Part shown: in pieces, positions 1 to 30,400 of the stretch | How positions within the stretch are numbered: position 1 is the first letter of the stretch | Layout of the letters: every line of letters starts with the position of its first letter | NCBI GenBank assembly: GCA_963930775.1 | Contig: OZ005700.1 | Coordinates: forward strand, 5,590,609 to 5,654,608 | DNA length: 64,000 bases | Direction of reading: 5' to 3' | Origin: Cliona cf. orientalis | Lineage: Eukaryota > Porifera > Demospongiae > Clionaida > Clionaidae | Position numbers and translations under genes: made by a program | Notes under the pieces: model-generated | Database searches by the model: none | The model's input: the letters and a program-made list of their open reading frames with translations, nothing else | Told to the model about the DNA's origin: nothing

Positions 1-15
1 TGTTCACCAGAGTTA

Positions 16-233
16 CCGTATAGCCGGAAAATTTGGCGGGGAATTAAATTTGGCGGTTTGGCGGTCTATACCTACAACCGCCAAATTAAAATCCGCCAAA
101 ATTTCTTACTCGCGTATATACGTATGGCGATCCCGTACCGAACCGCCAAATTTAAATCCGCCAATATTCTTGTAATAGCGATTTGGGGCTCAACCGCCAA
201 ATTTAATTCCCGCCAATATTTCCAGCTATACAG
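16..233. mobile_element. MITE, TA target duplication, CCGTA-type ends
   Basis: The left end reads CCGTATAGCCGGAAA and the right end is its near reverse complement (tttccagctatacag). Each end is followed outward by TA (14-15 and 234-235). The interior repeats 'ccgccaaattt' in both orientations. A decayed relative lies at 19127-19306. No coding capacity, so it is a non-autonomous element. Confidence 0.7.
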
Positions 234-1414
234 TATCCACTGTAAGGTATACGGTATACATGTATGTGTACCTTCAAATATTTGTCTTACAACAGAAGAT
301 AAACTTTGTGGGGTGGAAGACACAGCATTTTCTAGTAATTGCTGAACCTACAAATGTATAAACACAAATTCTCTTAATAATCTAAGCGGAATGAATATCA
401 CTAAAACTTCATATTCAAGTCACATAATCATAATTTTGTAGAAGATTGTCAAAAATATTGAATAGTAGTCACAGCAACTATTAATTCAGCTCTGCTGCGG
501 CTCTCCTTTGAGGGTGGCTTTTATTAATTTTGTGGCAGCACTGATATCTCTTGGGTGTCATAGACTAATTTCAATACACAAGAAGCCAAGGAACTCAAAC
601 AGCACGTAGAATGAAAAATATTCCTGAGCTACATGCTGTCACCAAACGTATGTACAGGTCTGGCCAAACGTGTTTAGGGCCTGTCACCAAGGAATGCATG
701 GCATCACAATATTTCTGAAGTGACATCGTTCTCAGTTGCAATCTGCATGAATAAAATGAAGATTCTTTGCGGATAACTTAACTAGCGCTAATCGCACCAG
801 CGCTCCACCCTCTGCACCTGGCTGCATGGGCGCGCGAGTGCAGTAGCCACGCCTATAAGAGCACCAGCTTTTCATACCTCGCTTCACTTTTGCCCTGAGG
901 ATGACTAGAGCATCTAGTCAAAACGTCAGCAAGTTTTATCGAACAGTTAAGTTGTCCACAAAGAATCTTCGTTTTATTCATCACATATTTCTGGTGAGCG
1001 TGAATAAGAAACATAAATAAATTAACACTCCATTTTGTACTAGGGCTATTTCGGGTACAATCGCGCACGCGCACAATCATTAATTTGTATTCCTTTCATG
1101 CCCACACAGTCATATGACTTTATTCCATTGGCGCACACCATACAGTGCGTGGGGACACGGCTCCTATAGGCATTTGATCAGACCCTTTCTCCCTCTTTTT
1201 GGGTAGGAGGGGCTGGCGCACGAGACTACGACCACTTTTAGTAGACCTCGGACAAGGCCAAAGTTCAAACACAGACAAGCCCTCAAAACTAACCCTGGAG
1301 ACTAACCCTTGAAACTAACCCTGCCATACAGACCCTGGAGACTAACCCTGACAAACAATCTTACCCGAAACCCAACCCCTGACCCCTCACGTACACAGCC
1401 TTGTCCGTTCTTTA

Positions 1415-1738
1415 TGCACCTGTCAATGGTATGCCCCACCACCCCTACATGGGGCAAATATGGGGACAATGTAGGAGATATGCAAAATCAAGCCCGCCCT
1501 AGGGGTGGGGCATTGTCACGCCCAAAAATCAAGTGCTAATCAATAATCTTGAAGCTAACACAATGGGCGAAGGTCAAGAAGTAAGCCAGCTGGTGACAAA
1601 GAATAGAATATGTGGGGGCTTTGCATAGCTTGAAGTGCCCCAGGGGTGGGGACTTATTGAAATTCGAAAGGAACAATCCCCACCTTGCCCCACATCGGCC
1701 CCATGTAGGGGTAGTGGGGCATACCATTGACAGGTGCA
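1415..1738. mobile_element. MITE with TTA target duplication, Harbinger-like
   Basis: The ends are inverted repeats of about 42 bp that begin TGCACCTGTCAATGG and differ at only one or two positions. TTA flanks both sides (412-414 after 1400, i.e. 1412-1414, and 1739-1741). A 3-bp TTA duplication is typical of PIF/Harbinger elements. The interior has a second inverted pair around 'aggggtgggg'. No ORF of note. Confidence 0.65.
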
Positions 1739-1929
1739 TTATAGATAAGTGTACACCATGAGTAAAATAAAACTGTATGACCTACCTCCTCTTGACAGTG
1801 CTTCTTTTCTCTCTGCATTCGCAGCCTGTGGAGAGGAGATTTTAGTGGAATCCCTTTCTGATCAGACATGATACCCGCCAGCTCAGCATTTAATATGCAC
1901 CAGCACTGCACAACACACGTGCCCTGGCC

Positions 1930-1945
1930 AGTTTCCCGCGCCCGC
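1930..1945 (+). promoter_or_regulatory. Candidate E2F/DP binding site upstream of CDK4/6-type gene
   Basis: TTTCCCGCGCCC at 1932-1943 matches the E2F consensus TTTSSCGC. It lies about 290 bp before the kinase ATG inside a CpG-rich stretch. E2F control of G1/S genes is well established in animals; its action here is inferred from position and motif only. Confidence 0.35.
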
Positions 1946-2223
1946 CCAAATTAGAATGTATGCGCACGCGCACGCCAAATGCAAGGAGGTTACCGCGTGC
2001 GCGCGCGTACCGGTTGCAGATGCGCATATGCACGCGCACTCTGAGCTGCATCGATGTCTAGTCTACAATATCATAGATCATATAGACTAGATCTGAGATG
2101 ATTAATTCGATTATGGACCACTCTCTCTAGCTCTTGCACGTTCACCACATCCATGCTGGTTTCCAGTTCTAGGTGCGCTCTAATAAAAGAACTACACATG
2201 TACTACTACTCGCGTTTTGTGCC

Positions 2224-19497
<17,274 letters not shown>

Positions 19498-21444
19498 AAC
19501 ACATTATCAAAATATTTGCTGTACAGTGTATGACAATTTTATTTACAAGCAATGAATTCCAGGCACTATGTAATACCTTCAGCAGAATAAGCAGTGTCGA
19601 AGTAACTGCAGGCTGTGACTGTCGTCAACTGACAAGTCGCTTTCACTAATAATTAAGTACATGTAGCATAGAAGTAGTCCTTTAGCATCAGTCCAAGACT
19701 CATCAACCAGTGGGTCACTTTCACTGATACTTCCAGCAGAATAAGTAGCATAAAAGTAGTGCTTTAGTATCAGTCCAACCAGTGGGTCACTTTCACCAAT
19801 ACTTCCAGCAGAACTAGGTATAATATGGAATGAGCCCTTGGCTGCAGGCTGTGACTTTCGTCAACTGATCATGACAAATTATACTTCCAGCAGAATGAAT
19901 GGAAGTAGCCCTTTGGCTTCAGGCCAATACTCTCCTGAGCAGGATTCACACTTATGTGAATATGCAAAGTAGTGTTCTGTTTGATGTGATCTTTATTGTT
20001 GTTCAAGCTGTGTAAATACTCTCTCATGTTGATGTGCACTTATCACTTAGCCTGGCTTCTCTTCTGCCAACTCTTGTGGCTAATATATTGCACTCAAGTC
20101 TTGTAGCCTGGCCTCTCTCTGGTGAAAATAAAAGCTCATTTCCCTAAGCCTAGACTCTATCTCTAATACTGAGTCAGCAACGAGTCCATTACACTTTCGC
20201 TGCAAGGATAGCTAGAACAGCACGTCTAGCTCTGCTCTGTCTCTTATTCTTCCCCTTCTTGCCACTCCTCCCACTGTTGAGCTGACCCTGATTGATGATA
20301 AGTTGTCTCGCTCTTTCCTCCTTTGGAGCCTAGTTCTCGCTGGTTTATGCTTTGTTCAGTGCTTATGGCAACACGTACTAAAGCCACGAGTGTAAATCTG
20401 CAAGTTGCTAAGTTAGAATAGCAATGACTGCTCAAGCTTGCCCCAATAAGTAGCATGGTGTGACTGTCGTAAACTAACAAAAAAAAAAGCAGAATATATT
20501 ATGTAGGTAGCATGATAGTTGCACTTTTGGCTTTAGAAAAGTCCCTCGTCAACTAATGAGCCTCTTTCACTGATATTTCCAGTAGAATAGCATGGAATGA
20601 ACCCTTTGACCTGAAGGTTGTGACTATCATCAACTGACAAGTTGAAATTGTTAACAACCGGACACTGGACAATTTCCGGGCAAAATTGCCTGTCAGACTT
20701 GTTGGTCACATCTTGTTAGCACTAGATAAAATTAATGGTGGTTCGCAGGCTTATTGAGGGTGGGCCTAACACCCACATAATATTATTATAATGGCTGCAG
20801 CTGTGCAAACTTGATCAAGATGCTGGCATTTGTTGTATATGCAGCACATTTCAAAACTGCTTATTGACCCTTCATAAACTTTGAGGTTTTCACCTTCTCC
20901 GTGGTGGACAGCCAGGTGAATTTTATTTTAAAGATGGGCGTTTCTTCTCACAATTCTTATGTAGGTGCCCAATCCTATTCCTAGTCTTTCGTTAATTTAT
21001 ATGTAAGCCAAAAAGTTCAACCAGCCATACTTATTAGAGAAAGTAGCACACAGCTTATAAGGTATTCACTGGATACATGTTAGATATCCTACATACTTAC
21101 CCCTTTTAGAGGTTTGGAAAAGTTCCATCAAGCCCCTGAATTTTCTCATAATTACCTCATAGATTATCTCAGAAGAGTAAATTGCTACTGGTGATATAAT
21201 AATTATTATTATGACATTGTATAATCTTATTGCTCCATTGATGTAATAGGTATACTGGTAGCCTTGCATGGCAGTACGAAAATAACAGTTCTGCATGATA
21301 ATAATGACATAGTGTATATGCATGATTGAAGAATTTAATGATGATTGGAGTAGAATATTAATAATCATATGATTGTACGAAAGAATGGCTGGAGTTCATT
21401 ACATTGTTTCATTAGATAAACGGTAAAAATGATTGGATGAATAA
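19498..21444. other. Intergenic region between two convergent genes
   Basis: Separates the CDK stop (19495-19497) from the receptor stop (21445-21447). It contains a degenerate tandem repeat at about 19600-19830 (phrases 'gtcactttcac', 'atacttccagcagaa' recurring about every 75 bp, with echoes to 20640), sequence at 20100-20420 related to the array at 56562-58410, and at 21035-21205 a piece of the satellite-associated repeat of 8040-8260. No gene seen. Confidence 0.55.
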
Positions 21445-24400
21445 TTACAATGCTGTTGAAAATTGCGGTGGGGCATCATCAAATTGAGAGTACGCATATC
21501 CATCGTACTGTCTGAGATCCAAGTAACTCTGAACAGTTTAGAAATTATTATTAAAGGCAATAGGAAAACAATGCAGTGAGCTCACTATTTTGGATTCCAA
21601 AAGTTCTTCTAGAGATTCATGAATGACAGCAAAGTGAGGCCTATCCGTAGGATTCCTCTGCCAACACTGCCACATGATGTCATACCTATAATTATTAATT
21701 TTGTGAGACACATGTATGTACATGTAACATGTCACTGTTCACAACAAAAGGAAGTTGTTACATTTACATTAGATGGCAGTTTAACAACTTTCTTTCCCAA
21801 CTATTTTTTCTGGAAGTGTAGTGCAAGTGCACTGAGCAGGTACTACTGCATGTCCATTATTGCTATAATAAGGAGTAACCACAAGAATGCACATTGCATA
21901 CGTCCAGCAGTATCATGACATTGAGCCATACAGCACAGATAGCCAAGCTTATTTGCCAGTGTGTTATGATCAGTGATCAGCCAGTCGTGTTATTGGATCT
22001 GTAGCTAACACCATTACTCTTGGAGTCGAAAAGCAGCCATTGCTGTCTCTTGCAAGGGAGTAAGAAAGGCAGCAGTAACCAAGTAAATAACAGAACTCTT
22101 GACAAAGCACAAGCCCACATGACAAACCCCTTGAAACACTAGAGAATCCTATGAAACTTTGTTTTGACGTTAAAATGAGGTAAGCAGCAGATTTCATGGT
22201 AATAGACACACACCGACAGATGATCAATAAACTTAACTACCGTATTTATTCGAATAGTAGCCGCGGCTACTATTAATTTCAGCTTTGCTGGAGTACGGCT
22301 ACTAATCGAGGGCGGCTTTTATTAATTTGGAGCGACACCTCATGGTGACATTGACACAATACATGTAGACTCAATTTTTAGGACTAATTTTCGAATTTTT
22401 GATATAGTTAATCAATAAATAAGCAGCAGAACCAAGCAAAGGATGTTTTCTGCCATGTTTTTGCCGCAAACTAACGATTGTTCATGGCTTGCGATCGTGG
22501 CCACGCCTACTTAATTACGTTCACACATGCGTGCGGCTACTATTTCTTTCACAGAGCTCCATGTGCAGCTACTAATCAGGGTGCAGCTTCTATTCGAATA
22601 AATACAGTACCTATAAACAATAATGGAAGTTAGCAGCACCACCGACATACACAGTTCAGGCATCACCAGCTATATAGCTACATATAATTCAATTACCTAT
22701 TTTTTTGGGAGTGTATCCCTAACCACAGCTGAGATATTCTCAATAATATTTATTGAAGGACCTTGGGTACTTGAAATTAAAAGGCTATAATTTCATAAAG
22801 TCCCACTGCATTGACATTATTAACACTAGTGTAATGAACACTACTGATGCCAAGCCCCCAGTGCCGTGAGATTGATTGCAAATTCTAGGGACATAAAGTA
22901 TAGCTACATGTAGTCTATATACATCTTGTAAGCAACACTGTGTTGCTGTAAGTGTTGTAGTAACTACAAGAATGCACTAATACCAAATGCATGGTATTAC
23001 ATAATAGTACCACATGCACGCCAGATCAGCAGATCTAAGTAAAGCCATAGTTGATAGCCTATTGTGACCAGTGATCACTAAACCTACACACCAATCTTAT
23101 TGAAATGAAGCAGTAGCTGTCTCATTGATTGAGACCTTGACAAGAGGCAGTGGTGGTCAGCAAATATCAGTAAAACTTTTGAACAAAGCGTTTTCAACAA
23201 AATTCACACAATGCGTATCTAAAAAGCCTAATGTCACCTTGTTTTCAATGTATAAAACAGGATGTAGCAGCTAGCATGGTAACACACACACACACACACA
23301 CACACAGAACGTCTACCTCGCACATGCGCCGAGGGTTAACAAGCTTACACTTCTTGTGCACAGTGTTGAGGTTTAGGCATCCTCATCCCGTTGTGGAGCT
23401 GTGAATAAAGATCTTCAGGAAGAATTTCTGCATAAGGAGCACCACCAACCGTTACCAACTCCCACAGCGTAATGCCATAAGACCACCTATATCAACACAA
23501 ATAATTATTATGACCTTAGGTTTCACACAATGCAGCTATCTGCAACTCACACATCGCTGTATGTAGTTGTAGTATGATCAAACAGTGTTTCAGGAGCCAT
23601 CCATTTCATGTAATACTCTCTATTCTCAAATGAGGCATCAAAAGAACCAACATTGTATATCTTGATATCCATACCCGGGCCAACTAGAACATTCTTCGCA
23701 CAGAGTGTTCGATGGACAACCTAAATCAATACAATTCTCTTTATGAATCCTAATTAATATTTATAGAATCAGTCAGAATACCTTTCTGTCAGAAAGGTAC
23801 CGCATTCCATTAGCTATCTTTGTAGCAACATTTAGTAAATCTCTGGAACACAAATTAAGTGTTGGGGGCTGATTTCGAGTTCCAGGTGAAATATGATATA
23901 GTCCATGATGTCCACGGGAAGCTCGAAGGAAGCCAAGCAAATCACCATGACACATATACTCCATCACAATATACATTGGACCTGAATTCAAAAGTACAAC
24001 CGGCATGCTAGAGACATTTGAATATTTTCTAGGCAAACTCGGCAATCAATATTATTGACCTATTCATGCATATGAAAGTGGGTATAGTGAGAAGAGAGTT
24101 GGGCATTCAATTGCGTAACTGAGCATAGGTCTAATTCCAGTACAGTGTAACCAGGAATTATCTGGATACTACAAAATGACCACAAAGACTTCATTCCGAA
24201 TATTGTAATACAAAAAGTACACACTACGTAGAAAAAAAGAAATGGGGGGAGGAGTGTTGGGAGCACTTGGGGACATGCATGTAATTTTGTATGGGCACAA
24301 AGAATGGGTCGAAACTAGAGAATCGATCCTCCTACAGACTCAATAGTGTAGATGTCGAAAGAAAGCTGCATGTATTTTTGTACCTTATCAATCGCCAGGT

Positions 24401-27400
24401 ACATTTCGCATGAGTAGTCTGAGCAATTACCTCGAGCAAAAGATGCTATTAGTCCACCGAGCAGCCGAGTAGAGCTGCCTAGTGATCATAGAAGCTAGCA
24501 CAGCAGGCGACTAAGGCTATAGTATGCACTATGCTTACAAAGAAGGTTTCTTACCTGCAAAAAAAATGCCTGTCACGTTTTGTCTCCGTACTGTCTATCT
24601 ATCTTTTTTTTACCATTCTATGATCATAGGTACACATGTTCATAGCCTCATGCCAGTCTCCCCGATCTTCAATGCATGCGAGAGAAAAGAGGGGGGGGGA
24701 GCCTAGTCACGTGAAGCGTGTCATAAACAATTAAAGTTAGCAAATGTGGGTAACTAAAACTGCAAGCACCGATAAAATAACCAGAACTGATAAAAAGGAT
24801 CACCTACAAATTAAAGGTGTCTTCACAGTATCTTAGCTAGTACCACGCCTCTCTAGAACATTCTGGGCGATGACAAACCTTTTTTCAATGATGGCTATGT
24901 CTTCGGCGTGCCATGTGGCAACTCAAAATTGTTCAGCTAAAAAATGGCACTCAAACAGCCAAGATGTCTCGTTAAATCACTTGTAGTCAACTGCTACGAC
25001 ATCCTTGTCCATTGCTCACTCTGTCAAGCTTGAGTCTTCATTCTACAGCCCTTGGTTCGTTCTGCAGATCGAAGTGCTATGCGCTAGCGCCCGTATCCGT
25101 GATGTACTAACCGCTTCACCCACGCACGACAATTATGGTTCTACCTGGAAGTCGCACACGTAATTTCACTTACCAGGCCTTCTCCCTTTTCTGCATGTAA
25201 CATTGAAAACATGGGAGTGGCCTGGGGACAAGGCTACATGTTCACGTAGGATTGGAAACAGAATGTTAACTTTTTATTGACCGCTACTGTAATGTTAATG
25301 TCTGTATTTCTTGACTGTATGTAAATACGTACTTCCAACAGTACAGACCCTAAGGAGTGACACAATATTGGGATGTGGTCCTAGTCCAGCTAGAGTCTCC
25401 ATTTCTGACACCAAGGCCTTAACATCATCTTCATTGGCAACGTCTAGATAAAAAGTTGTATATTTCAGGTACATGTACAATGACTACCTACTCATACTCT
25501 TACCTCTAACAGACTTGATGGCTACATCAATCATTCGTTCTCTGATACCCTTAACTGTACCCTTGCACAATATTGTAAATTGACCCTCATGGAGAACATC
25601 TTTAAGTTGTATGTTTTCTCTCGGAAATTCCCATTTTGGATCAACCTCAGTTGAAAAAAAAGAAGAAATTAGTGGAGTATTTGGTGAAGGAGGAAGTTCA
25701 GAGTTTCCAAGGGCTAAAGTAGTATATGTATTAGGAATAGCAGCCGCATCCACTTTATCTTCACTACCCCATCGTTGCTGTTGACTGTTCATCTGGCGTC
25801 TGTGATAAGTAATACACAACAGAAATGGATGACAACAGACCATCTTATAAAATTAATATGAAAAACAGGCTTGACTACATTCTTACTAACACTAGAGCTA
25901 TGCAGTGTCAGTGTTGTATATACCTCCAGTACTTACTTTATCAGGCGGTGGAGGCAATAGTGATACCATGCAGTAACACTTCTATGCATGTTATATTATT
26001 AATTTGTATCACAATTTTTATTGCATCATACATGTATGTACGTTATAATCCATTAAATGTTAGCTCACACCAATAAAACTTCTCAAAAATTCATTGTCAC
26101 AGTCTCATAATTTTTCCACGTGCATACTAATGTCACTTTACAGAGAAACAGGGAAAGCTATGTGCCAAATATGGCATAATGCTATGCAATATGCATCATA
26201 AATTGGAGTTACAAATGAAGCACTATAATTTGTGCAAAACGTCTTTTGGCACCATTTATTATTGTGAGTTCCTCACCTGTGAGAATAGAAGCAAAGAAAG
26301 AATGCTCCCACTAAAACACCAACAACAATCAGTATCAGCACACCGCCCACAGAACCAGCAACTGGTGCAATGATAGCAATGGAATTTGCATCACTGGCTC
26401 TCACACGGAATCTGGCTGATGGACTTGGGGTACTCAAAGCCATACTACTTCCATTGCTGGCAACAGCTACAACTCGAACTTCATATTCTCCGGCAGGGAG
26501 ATTTCCCACTGTAATGGTCAATGTTCTACTAGCCAATGGGGCAGCAACCTCATAACTCCTCATAACATTATCAGTATCAGCCCTGCAGCCAAGGACAATA
26601 ATTACATACAATATTACTATGATTAAGAAAAGAACCATTAAATTTATAACTCACTCAAAAATCTCAACCATATACATCACAATTGGCACATCAGTACTAA
26701 TATGCTCCCAAGATATTGTGTCCCCTTCAATATCTGGTTTTGGAGGAGTGGGTGGAACTGAAAGAGATTTCTAGTTAGTTCAGTACAGAACTAATGACTG
26801 TGTGAGGTCCTTACCATAGATCACTGTATTCCCTTGAGAACTATTTCTGATGTTATGTGCCTCACAAGTAAAACGATCTCCAGAATGAGTAATGTTGCGA
26901 ATGATCAACATCAAATTAATGTCTGATTCTCGTCTCACATATATTGAAGAAGGGCTAGATGTAACGACAGAACCATTCTGCAGAAATAAACAGTATTATC
27001 TTTTGGTTTGTGCATTATACCACCTCATCCTTGTGCACACATTAAATCACTTAATACCAGGTACGTGTGTTATAAATATTACTTATAATATAATATGTAC
27101 ATATACCGTATACTCTGGTGAGTTAGCTAAAGTTCAGCTACAATTACCATCAATTTTGCATTACTGATGACCACCGGTATTTATGGAGCTACTTGGAATA
27201 ATAATATATTAAGTACCCCGATTACAAATCAATATTATTGCAGGTTTGTTGGGGAAGGAGCATACAAGTAGAAATCGTGTGATTTTCAGTGGCCGATTTT
27301 GACTGATTCATATAACTTTTTCGTGTGCATACTAATGTTTGAAACTGGAGTCATACCATGGCACTTTAATGGCAGTTATTCATTTATCAGAAACGGATAA

Positions 27401-30400
27401 TTAGATATACGGTCAAGAGGGCATGTGCGGTAATTAGAATAATAATAGCATACTAAAGAAACGCGCACGCGCTAGCTAGCTAGGTAGGTACGCGGTCACG
27501 GGGATGTCCCCTAAACCACAGTGTGGTCATGCGTGAGTATCCATGACTACCACAATAATCAAGCTGGAACCACAGAATGGTGAATACTTGCATAGTCCCA
27601 GGATGTGGGAGCAGATCAGATAGAGATCACCACCTCTCCTTTCACTGCCTTCCACTGACAAACAAACCCCTTCTCAAGCAATGGCTGCATCAGATTGGAA
27701 GGAAGAATGCTCCAGTGAACAAAAACAGCCGGGTATGTAGCAAGCACTTCAACAGGTCACATTTGCGCAAGTTGCGACCTGATGAGTACCCGACAGAACA
27801 TCTACCTAAGCTAGCCACAAGAGTAACAACAGCAACTCCAAGAAGGCCATTACTTCGTAGGCTATTGCGAGAAAATGAGGATGATGAGAGTGATGATAGT
27901 GATAGGATAGAAGAGCCACCAACACGGGAGATTGGAGTGAATACTGAGGATGATCAACATGTGAAACAGCTAGAAGCTAAAGTACGTGAACTGGAGGAGA
28001 TCAGAAAACACGAAAGTTGTAGGTTTAGCTTGGAGTCTATTGCAAGCGATGATTCAAAGGTAGCTTTCTATACTGGCTTTCCCTCTTACGACCACCTCAA
28101 AATTTGTTTTGAGTTCTTGGGCCCGGCAGCATCTCAGCTGATATACAGGGACTCTAGAAGGGTACTTGATCACAGCAACAAGGGACGCCCACGTTCTTTG
28201 CCTCCCATGGAAGAATTCTTCCTCACTCTTGTCCGCTTACGACTGGGGTTGCTTGAGCAAGATATTGCCTATCGTTTCGGCATATCACAGTCAACTGTCT
28301 CAAGGATATTTACATCTTGGATCAACTTCATGCATATCCAGTTCCAACAGATACCTCTATGGCCTCCAAGGGAGTTTGTTCACGGCCACATGCCAGCTCT
28401 CTTTAGAGAGAAGTATCCAACCACACGGGTGATCATTGATGCAACTGAAGTTTTCATTCAGCAACCATCCCTTCCAGAGCTTCAGCAGCGCACGTTTTCA
28501 AGCTACAAGAACCACAATACTTTCAAGGCACTGATAGGTATTTCTCCATCTGGCGCTGTGACGTTCGTGTCCAAGTTATATCCAGGAAATATATCAGACA
28601 AAGAACTCACTCGTCAAAGTGGCCTTTTAGACTTGCTCGAACACGGGGACTCGATCATGGCTGACAGGGGATTCGATATTATGGACGATCTTGCACCTCG
28701 TGGAGTTAAGCTAAACATCCCCCCCTTTCTTCGTGGCAAGAGTCAGCTGGACCAACGCGAGCTGATCGAAACCCGAAGGATAGCCTCGCTTAGGATCCAC
28801 GTAGAGAGATGCATGGAGCGAATAAAGAACTTTCACATTTTTGATGGTGTCATGCCTCTCTCTTTGATGGACGTTGCCGATCAAATGTTCTTCGTCTGTG
28901 CTGTTTTGACAAACTTTCACGCACCCTTGTGTGCTTAGCTTGCACAAATTATTTTCTTATTAATGCACAGGTCACATGTTGTTATTTATAAAATATTGGG
29001 TGGTTCCCCACCATTCATAATGTGATGATAGAAACTGTGATGAGCACTGTATGAAAATCAGTACTAAAGGTAAGACATCTATAAAATATAACTAGGTTTG
29101 TACATGGGATTAACTATTTCTGGTAGCATGTGCATGTCAAAATAATCTTCCAGTTCAGGTACACATTTTGTCTCCCATTCCTTGGATAGGTATATCCGTT
29201 CCACTGCTACATCTACTGGGGTGTATACACAAAAATCACAAAAGCTGTACATATCACTGCTCACATACAACTGAAGCTGCACTTGATGAAAGTAGTTATG
29301 TTGCCGTTTTAAGTGAAACTGGCCATCAACAAGCTCACCACAGAATGCAGCATCTGTACATAATTCGTAAGGTGACTGGTCTCGTTTGGTGTAAGGGCAC
29401 TTAAACTCAGCGATTCCGATGAGGTTGCGTGAGGGATCAATCACCCGTGCATCTGGTGAGGCTCCAAGCCAGCCCTTAGTTGGATGGATGATGAAACCAC
29501 AAGGACGTGTTGTGAGACCTGTGTGACCATGTTCGATCATGTACTCTTGGTACTTCCTACATGCCACTGACTCATTCTGCCGACCCCAAGCGATTGCAGC
29601 TGGAAATGGATCGAACATTGGTTTGGGATACAAACACTGGTAGAGGAGAGAGAGTGTTTTTTTGTGTTGGATCAGTATTCGCCCACAAATGGAGGATGTG
29701 ATTCGTCGAGCTCGTACCAAAAACCACTCCTTAGATGAGGACTGCTGTCTTGTATCTTCTTCTATACGGCAACGATCACTGCTGCTGACTCGAAGGGTAT
29801 CCTTAAAATTAACAATTGTATCGATGTCTAGAACTCGAGCAGTATAAGCAGGGATGGTGTTTGGTTCTTCGCTGACATTGATCGGTGGTGCATATTCATC
29901 TGGGTGGAGAAACCTGGGGTACGAATGGTCATGCAGCACTTTCTTAACATCAGGAACCAAGATGTGTAGAAATGCGCATGGCTTGTTTAGTGCAAGCAGA
30001 CTACACCGTAACTGCTCTGTTGCAGTTGGATTGGGAGTTCTTAAACTCTCAGGACGCGGATCAAATTCAGAGCTTACACGTGTAAGCTGTGCTGACCATT
30101 TCCTCGGTGGCACGAGCTCCTGTTTTCGTGTACGGAGGTTTTCCACTGGTATTGGCTCCAACTTTCGTGGTCTTGGCTGATTCCACATCTGCAGCTTGTC
30201 TGTGCACGTTTGAAATTCTGGAATCCGTGTCACCTTTTCAAACTCTTCCAGTGCATAACACAGTGCTGCAATATGTTTGCAACTCGCACGAGGGCCTCTA
30301 CCAGCTGGACAACCACACTGAGCTGCTGATATCTCGAAGGATGATTCCTCCAATTGCAGCTCAATCTTGTACACTCGATCTTTCTTCATTTCTGGCAGGC

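Larger units (their letters stand above)
1..2223. other. 5' flank of the CDK4/6-type gene; no gene seen
   Basis: No convincing coding exon. It holds two complete MITEs (listed separately), a decayed piece at about 478-562 of the family seen whole at 22240-22607, and a fragment at about 1255-1390 resembling the internal part of the elements at 59140 and 60994 (repeated 'actaaccctg' phrases). The last 300 bases before the gene are CpG-rich (about 1920-2040), which suggests a promoter region. Short open frames here are not supported by any family resemblance. Confidence 0.5.

Noticed and set aside
2173..2223. Extension of the CDK frame upstream with a hydrophobic, signal-peptide-like stretch
   Set aside because: It starts with GTG, not ATG, and the downstream ATG at 2224 has a good context and leads straight into the kinase domain.
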